Source: Cyanobacteriota bacterium (GTDB lineage Bacteria > Cyanobacteriota > Cyanobacteriia > PCC-6307 > Cyanobiaceae). Taken from it: 9,012 nt of DNA. The DNA lies in NCBI GenBank assembly GCA_947463165.1, contig CANHSW010000065.1:1-9012 (forward strand), given 5' to 3'. The notes under the pieces were generated by a model, which saw only the letters and a list, made by a program, of their open reading frames with translations, was not told where the DNA came from and made no database searches. Below, piece after piece: positions 5,458 to 9,012 of the stretch (positions are counted from its first letter, which is position 1; the number at the start of each line of letters is the position of its first letter). Made by a program: the position numbers and the translations under genes.

Positions 5458-6168
5458 TCATCGACTAGAGATGGCGATGGCGTAGCGGTGGTTCACCTCA
5501 TGCCAGTTCACCAGCGGCCACCAGGCCTGGATGTAATCGGGCCGGCGGTTCTGGTACTTGAGGTAGTAGGCGTGCTCCCACACATCTAGCGCCAGCAGGG
5601 GCACGCCGCGCTCGATGCCGGGGATATCCATTAGTGGATTGTCCTGGTTGGCGGTGCTGGTGATGGCGAGGCTGCCATCGGGCCTGCGGATCAGCCAGGC
5701 CCAGCCCGAACCAAAGCGACCTGCGGCCGCCTGCTCAAACTGGGTACGCATTGCCTCGATCGAACCGAAATCCCTATCGATAGCCGCGATCAGGTCCTGG
5801 GAGGGGCTACCCCCCTGGCCCGCAGGCGCCAGCAGGGTCCAAAACAAGCTGTGGTTCCAATGCCCACCGCCGTTGTTGCGCACGGCCAGCGGGTATTGGG
5901 AGATCTTGGCCTGTAGATCGGTGAGGTTGAGATCGGCCAGGCTGGGGTTGGCCTGGATCTGGCCATTGAGATTGGCCACGTAGGCGCCGTGGTGGCGATC
6001 GTGGTGGATCGTCATCGTGGTGGCATCGATCGCCGGCTCCAGGGCATCGACGGCGTAGGGCAGCGGCGGCAGGCTGAACTCAGCCCAGGCGGGCGAGGCG
6101 CTGCCCAGTAACAGACAGAGCGCCGTGAGCCCAGCCAGCAGAAACCTGGAGAACAAGGGAGCGGGCAT
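5458..6168 (-). CDS. sodA: Superoxide dismutase, manganese type, exported
   Basis: A 236-residue Fe/Mn-family superoxide dismutase that disproportionates superoxide to oxygen and hydrogen peroxide. A Sec-type signal peptide is clear ([10 protein letters not shown], a hydrophobic core, SASPAWA then E30), with cleavage expected after residue 29, so the enzyme should act in the periplasm or thylakoid lumen or on a membrane surface. The mature part begins [18 protein letters not shown], the standard N-terminus. Metal ligands are H55 (TIHHDRHH), H106 ([11 protein letters not shown]), D195 and H199 (LDVWEHAYY). Metal type is suggested by Gly102 in GGGHWNH and Gln175 in TANQDNPLM, both Mn-enzyme signatures; iron enzymes put the active-site Gln in the N-terminal half. 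I prefer ATG 6168; a GTG at 6213 would add 15 charged residues ahead of the signal peptide. Neighbours on the same strand are a desaturase and a small membrane protein. Confidence 0.93.
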   Translation of the reverse strand: MPAPLFSRFLLAGLTALCLLLGSASPAWAEFSLPPLPYAVDALEPAIDATTMTIHHDRHHGAYVANLNGQIQANPSLADLNLTDLQAKISQYPLAVRNNGGGHWNHSLFWTLLAPAGQGGSPSQDLIAAIDRDFGSIEAMRTQFEQAAAGRFGSGWAWLIRRPDGSLAITSTANQDNPLMDIPGIERGVPLLALDVWEHAYYLKYQNRRPDYIQAWWPLVNWHEVNHRYAIAISSR

Positions 6169-6242
6169 CTTGCGACGGCAAGGGGGGAGGTGATTAGCCT
6201 GCCGGATCGACACCCTAGGCGGGGGATAAGGGCGTAAAAGAG

Positions 6243-6279
6243 ATCCGGTGAGCAGTTAAATATGCGGAACTGCCCTGGA
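6243..6279 (-). promoter_or_regulatory. Possible sodA promoter
   Basis: On the minus strand TTGTCC is followed after 16 bases by TTTAAC within GCATATTTAACTGC, a modest sigma-70-like pair. It lies about 90 bases before the sodA start, in the 180-base gap after the desaturase gene. Supported by pattern only. Confidence 0.25.
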
Positions 6280-6297
6280 CAAGCCCCTAAGCGATAG

Positions 6298-6348
6298 AAA
6301 AACTACAAAAGATGCCGCTCTCTGCCCGCGCAGATTAACGCTGTAGAT
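6298..6348 (-). terminator. Possible terminator of the desaturase gene
   Basis: On the minus strand, just after the desaturase stop, CTACA pairs with TGTAG around a long loop containing smaller GC-rich self-pairing, and the second arm is followed directly by TTTTTC. The outer stem is only five pairs, so the call is weak. Confidence 0.25.
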
Positions 6349-7440
6349 CTAGGCCGATACAGCAGCCACTGTGGTGAGGGTACCGGCGCTCTGATCCCAG
6401 AGGATGTAGTCAAAGCAGCTGGGGATGTCGCGCAGGCCGAGCCGTTTTACGCCTGTGAGCAGATGGGCATTGCGCTGTTGGCAAGCCTGCAATCGATAGT
6501 TGGGAATCGCCTCACAGAGGTGATGAATCGCATGGCAGCCAATATCGGCGGAGAACCAGTTCAGCAGCGCTGGCAGCTGCAGGTCACTGGTGCCGTGCAT
6601 TGCACCATCCATGGCCTGCCAATCATCGCTGGAATGGGCATAGGAGCCAGGAAAGTTGTGCTGCACAAAGAAGATGCAGATGAAGATCGCCGCGCCGCAG
6701 GCCATCACCGGTGCATAGATCAACCAGAAAGTGCTAGCGCCCAGCCACCAGGCCATGCCGATCCAGCTGGCCACCACGGCGAGGTTGTTGAGCAGCAGAT
6801 CCCGGAATTCTTCCGGGCTGTGCCACCAGCTGGTTTTGTGGCTGGCGATTAGCTGTTGCCAGCTCGGCACTGGCGATTGCCCCAGGCTGGTGATCAGCTG
6901 GGGCAACAGGCCCGCCAGACCGGCCAGCAGTTCCAGGCGCGGCTTGATCACCAGATAGAAGAAACCACCGGGAAACAGCATCAGGGGGTGGCGCAGTAAG
7001 CGGTAGAGGAACTTGCCGCGGTTGCTGAAATTGCTATATGTCTCAACGCTCACCAGGGCCGAGGGTCCCTTATACCTTTCCCAGTTGCCGTTATGGCGAT
7101 GGTGAAAGGCATGCCCCCGAGACCAGGGCAGTTGGGGAATACCGGCCACGATGCCAAGCAAAAAACCTACCCAGCGGTTGGTGGCGCCATGGCGAAACAG
7201 GGCGTAGTGGCCGCAGTCGTGCATTAGGGAGAAGCAGCGGGCCAGAAACAGCACCATCAGCCCCAGCACGGGCAGCAGCAGCCAAGACCCCTGCCGCAGG
7301 CAATAAACCGCCAGCCACCAGAGCAGGGCGTAGGGCACCAAGGTGTTAGCCACCTGCCAGGCAGCCACCCAGTTGCTGCTGGCCATGAACGGCTTCAGCT
7401 GAAAATCACTGCGCCGCGGCGTGCCGGCAGTGACCGGCAC
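6349..7440 (-). CDS. Membrane fatty acid desaturase (three-histidine-box family)
   Basis: A 363-residue integral membrane desaturase. The di-iron histidine boxes are all present: HDCGH (74-78), HAFHH (110-114) and HAIHH (303-307), with an extra conserved-looking His in FVQHNFPGSYAH (H261). Hydrophobic segments flank the boxes (about 32-68, 88-104, 155-185, 215-258). The family introduces double bonds into fatty acyl chains using oxygen and ferredoxin, supporting membrane fluidity at low temperature; the ending ADIGCHAIHHLCEAIPNYRL is of the acyl-lipid/omega-6-like type rather than carotenoid hydroxylase. Regiospecificity cannot be read from the sequence. GTG 7440 is preferred because GGGAG lies 9 bases before it and the extra residues include SDFQLKPF, which I expect to be conserved; the alternative ATG 7386 has no ribosome binding site. 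The gene is divergent from the toxin relic and selO and upstream of sodA. Confidence 0.88.
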   Translation of the reverse strand: MPVTAGTPRRSDFQLKPFMASSNWVAAWQVANTLVPYALLWWLAVYCLRQGSWLLLPVLGLMVLFLARCFSLMHDCGHYALFRHGATNRWVGFLLGIVAGIPQLPWSRGHAFHHRHNGNWERYKGPSALVSVETYSNFSNRGKFLYRLLRHPLMLFPGGFFYLVIKPRLELLAGLAGLLPQLITSLGQSPVPSWQQLIASHKTSWWHSPEEFRDLLLNNLAVVASWIGMAWWLGASTFWLIYAPVMACGAAIFICIFFVQHNFPGSYAHSSDDWQAMDGAMHGTSDLQLPALLNWFSADIGCHAIHHLCEAIPNYRLQACQQRNAHLLTGVKRLGLRDIPSCFDYILWDQSAGTLTTVAAVSA

Positions 7441-7453
7441 AGCGAGGAGCTCC

Positions 7454-7458
7454 CGGGG
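7454..7458 (-). promoter_or_regulatory. Shine-Dalgarno deciding the desaturase GTG start
   Basis: On the minus strand GGGAG precedes GTG 7440 with 9 bases between. It is one of the few clear ribosome binding sites in this window and favours the GTG over the in-frame ATG 54 bases further in. Confidence 0.5.
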
Positions 7459-7553
7459 TGATCCGATGGTCGGCTCCGTGGTCTGCAGAACAGAAATGCC
7501 AGCTCCTTCACAAGGTTGGTAACAACTTTAGGTGTCTGCTGAAAAACCGCGTC

Positions 7554-7863
7554 ATGTCAACGAAAAAGCATCAATCGCCCAGAGGGGAGGCGGGGCGCGA
7601 CCGTTGGCCAGTGGAGCTGCGGAGGACGGGCCGTCAGCTTCACCGAGGGGCTGCTGGATCGCTGCGAGGCTCTGGCCGACAACCCCAGGGCCTACGCGTT
7701 GGTGGCTTGCTACGAGCGCTTCGGGATTCGTCGCTGCGTTCACGGCGATTACTTGAGCTTCTACCGCCTTCGGCAGGAGGTGATCGAGGTAATCCACATT
7801 CTTCAGGGCGCATGGGATGTGGTAGTCCGTTCTCCATCGGCACCAGGTCGCTCCCCCAACTAA
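7554..7863 (+). pseudogene. RelE/ParE-type toxin relic, frameshifted near its 5' end
   Basis: The frame ending at TAA 7861-7863 encodes SFTEGLLDRCEALADNPRAY, then YERFGIRRCVHGDYLSFYRL and EVIEVIHILQGAWD. This is the core of ParE/RelE-family toxins (helix, ADNPR, R-x-RxxxHGDYLIFYR, VxIIHILHGAxD), which cut ribosome-bound mRNA or poison gyrase when free of antitoxin. That frame has no start codon back to its TGA at 7540. The missing N-terminus appears in the next frame from ATG 7554: MSTKKHQSPRGEAGRD, recalling the SPRAEADLDDI start of the family. The switch falls near 7600, and about four residues also seem lost. The last residues [11 protein letters not shown] do not look native. No ParD-like antitoxin lies upstream. 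It is therefore probably dead, 16 bases before selO. Confidence 0.7.
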
Positions 7864-7879
7864 CCAAAGTTTCGCCAAG

Positions 7880-9012
7880 ATGAACAGCTCAGCGGCGGGG
7901 CCATGCCCAGCCAGTTCAACAGCCGAGACACCAGTGCCAACAGCAGTGACGACCACCACGTTTGCGGAATTGGCACAACGGGCCGACTATTCGCTGCTGG
8001 ATTCACTGCATGCGGATCCCCAGGCAAGCATTGATGGCAACGATCACCAGCCCCGCCAGGTGTTCTCCGGTCATTACCTGCCGGTAACGCCAACTCCAAT
8101 TCCAGCGCCGGAGTATGTGGCCCACAGCAAAACCCTGTTCAACGAACTGGGCCTGAACGATGAACTAGCCCACGACGAACAGTTCCGACGGCTGTTTTCC
8201 GGCGACATCAGCGTGGTGCAGGAGCCGATGCGACCGTTTGGCTGGGCAACTGGCTATGCCCTCTCCATCTACGGCACCGAATACATCCAGCAGTGCCCGT
8301 TTAGAACCGGCAACGGCTATGGCGATGGCCGGGCTATTTCCGTACTGGAAGGCGTCTTCAACGGCAAACGCTGGGAAATGCAACTGAAAGGCGGTGGCCC
8401 AACGCCCTACTGCCGTGGCGCCGATGGCCGCGCCGTGCTCCGCTCCAGCTTGCGCGAGTTTCTGGCGCAGGAATTCATGCAAGCCCTGGGGGTGCCAACC
8501 TCACGCTCGCTAACGCTCTATGTGTCGCGAGCGGAAACCGTACGCAGGCCCTGGTATTCCCCGAATTCCAGGTCGTTCGAGCCCGACATCCTGGTGGACA
8601 ACCCTGCGGCGATCACCACCCGCGTGGCGCCATCCTTTCTGCGGGTGGGCCAGCTGGAGCTATTCGCCCGGCGCGCCCGCAGCCAGGCCCATCCAGATGC
8701 GCTGAACGAACTGCGGATGATCGTGGCGCACCTGATCGAGCGGAACTACCGGCAGGAGATTGATCCAAGTGCTGATTTCAGCGATCAGGTGGTGGAACTG
8801 GCGGGCTTGTTTCGCGGAAGGCTCACATCACTGGTGGCTAACTGGATGCGCGTTGGCTACTGCCAGGGTAATTTCAATAGCGACAACTGCGCAGCAGGTG
8901 GTTTCACCCTCGACTACGGCCCCTTCGGGTTCTGCGAACTGTTTGATCCAAGATTTCAGCCCTGGACCGGCGGCGGCGAGCATTTCTGCTTCTTCAACCA
9001 ACCGCTGGCTGC
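7880..9012 (+). CDS. selO: SelO/UPF0061 (YdiU) protein AMPylase, N-terminal 377 residues (3' truncated by window)
   Basis: A pseudokinase-fold enzyme that transfers AMP from ATP to Ser, Thr or Tyr of target proteins; in E. coli it is tied to the oxidative stress response and glutathionylation. Family blocks visible: [20 protein letters not shown] (62-81), [22 protein letters not shown] (148-158), [20 protein letters not shown] (169-188), SSLREFL (189-195), [15 protein letters not shown] (251-265), and [22 protein letters not shown] (330-351). Spacing matches the characterised enzyme: Lys170 and Glu193 (23 apart) for the inverted nucleotide-binding pair, Asp335 as catalytic base, Asn336 and Asp345 (10 from the base) for metal. 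The usual His-Gly before NTDN reads Gln-Gly, as I recall for the cyanobacterial-algal subgroup. Any C-terminal Cys/Sec motif lies beyond the edge. Start ATG 7880 is 16 bases after the toxin relic; GTG 7946 is an alternative that drops a Ser/Thr/Pro-rich leader. Confidence 0.92.
   Translation, partial: MNSSAAGPCPASSTAETPVPTAVTTTTFAELAQRADYSLLDSLHADPQASIDGNDHQPRQVFSGHYLPVTPTPIPAPEYVAHSKTLFNELGLNDELAHDEQFRRLFSGDISVVQEPMRPFGWATGYALSIYGTEYIQQCPFRTGNGYGDGRAISVLEGVFNGKRWEMQLKGGGPTPYCRGADGRAVLRSSLREFLAQEFMQALGVPTSRSLTLYVSRAETVRRPWYSPNSRSFEPDILVDNPAAITTRVAPSFLRVGQLELFARRARSQAHPDALNELRMIVAHLIERNYRQEIDPSADFSDQVVELAGLFRGRLTSLVANWMRVGYCQGNFNSDNCAAGGFTLDYGPFGFCELFDPRFQPWTGGGEHFCFFNQPLA

Noticed and set aside
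5615..5983. 122-codon plus-strand frame
   Set aside because: Antisense to the superoxide dismutase active-site region; no independent signal.
7458..7883. 141-codon plus-strand frame across the toxin region
   Set aside because: Only its segment from ATG 7554 to about 7600 looks toxin-like; the rest is Arg/Gly-rich out-of-frame reading of the toxin core.
7552..7959. 135-codon minus-strand frame starting inside selO
   Set aside because: It is antisense to the toxin relic and the selO 5' end; the plus strand gives clear family matches.

Overview
The window looks like a chromosomal segment from a unicellular cyanobacterium of the Synechococcus/Cyanobium (alpha-cyanobacterial) type. The basis is protein flavour: a UPF0061/SelO protein of the cyanobacterial-algal type, an LCP protein, an exporter-type ABC transporter, and a three-histidine-box acyl-lipid-type desaturase, all in GC-rich coding sequence. 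I saw no intact GCGATCGC (HIP1) octamer, which fits that lineage but is weak evidence. No rRNA, tRNA, CRISPR array, complete insertion sequence or phage module was seen.

Layout. Left edge, plus strand: the 3' end of a probable lytic murein transglycosylase (to 251), then a small MgtC/SapB-type membrane protein (387-917). Between 918 and 1103 lies a convergent intergenic stretch with a hairpin and an Asn-rich open stretch that may be a gene relic. From 7440 down to 1104 everything is on the minus strand, in transcription order: desaturase (7440-6349), secreted manganese-type superoxide dismutase (6168-5458), a 74-residue two-helix membrane protein (5322-5098), a 130-residue protein with a strongly acidic tail (4852-4460), an ABC exporter (4135-2336) and an LCP cell-wall ligase (2051-1104). 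The gaps between them (about 180, 135, 245, 324 and 284 bases) contain hairpins and promoter-like boxes, so they are probably separate transcription units rather than one operon. At the right edge, on the plus strand and divergent from the desaturase, are a broken RelE/ParE-type toxin relic (7554-7863) and, 16 bases later, the first 377 codons of selO, cut by the window end.

Functional themes. The genes mostly concern the cell envelope and stress: peptidoglycan cleavage (transglycosylase), glycopolymer attachment to the wall (LCP), export (ABC), membrane lipid unsaturation (desaturase), superoxide removal outside the cytoplasm (Sod with signal peptide) and redox-linked protein AMPylation (SelO). 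No gene cluster clearly forms a dedicated pathway or a new defence system.

The most unusual items are an eleven-copy pentanucleotide YTRGG array resembling a telomeric or G-quadruplex repeat between sodA and the small membrane gene, the frameshifted toxin relic with no antitoxin, the acidic-tail protein of unknown function, and several unexplained intergenic hairpins.
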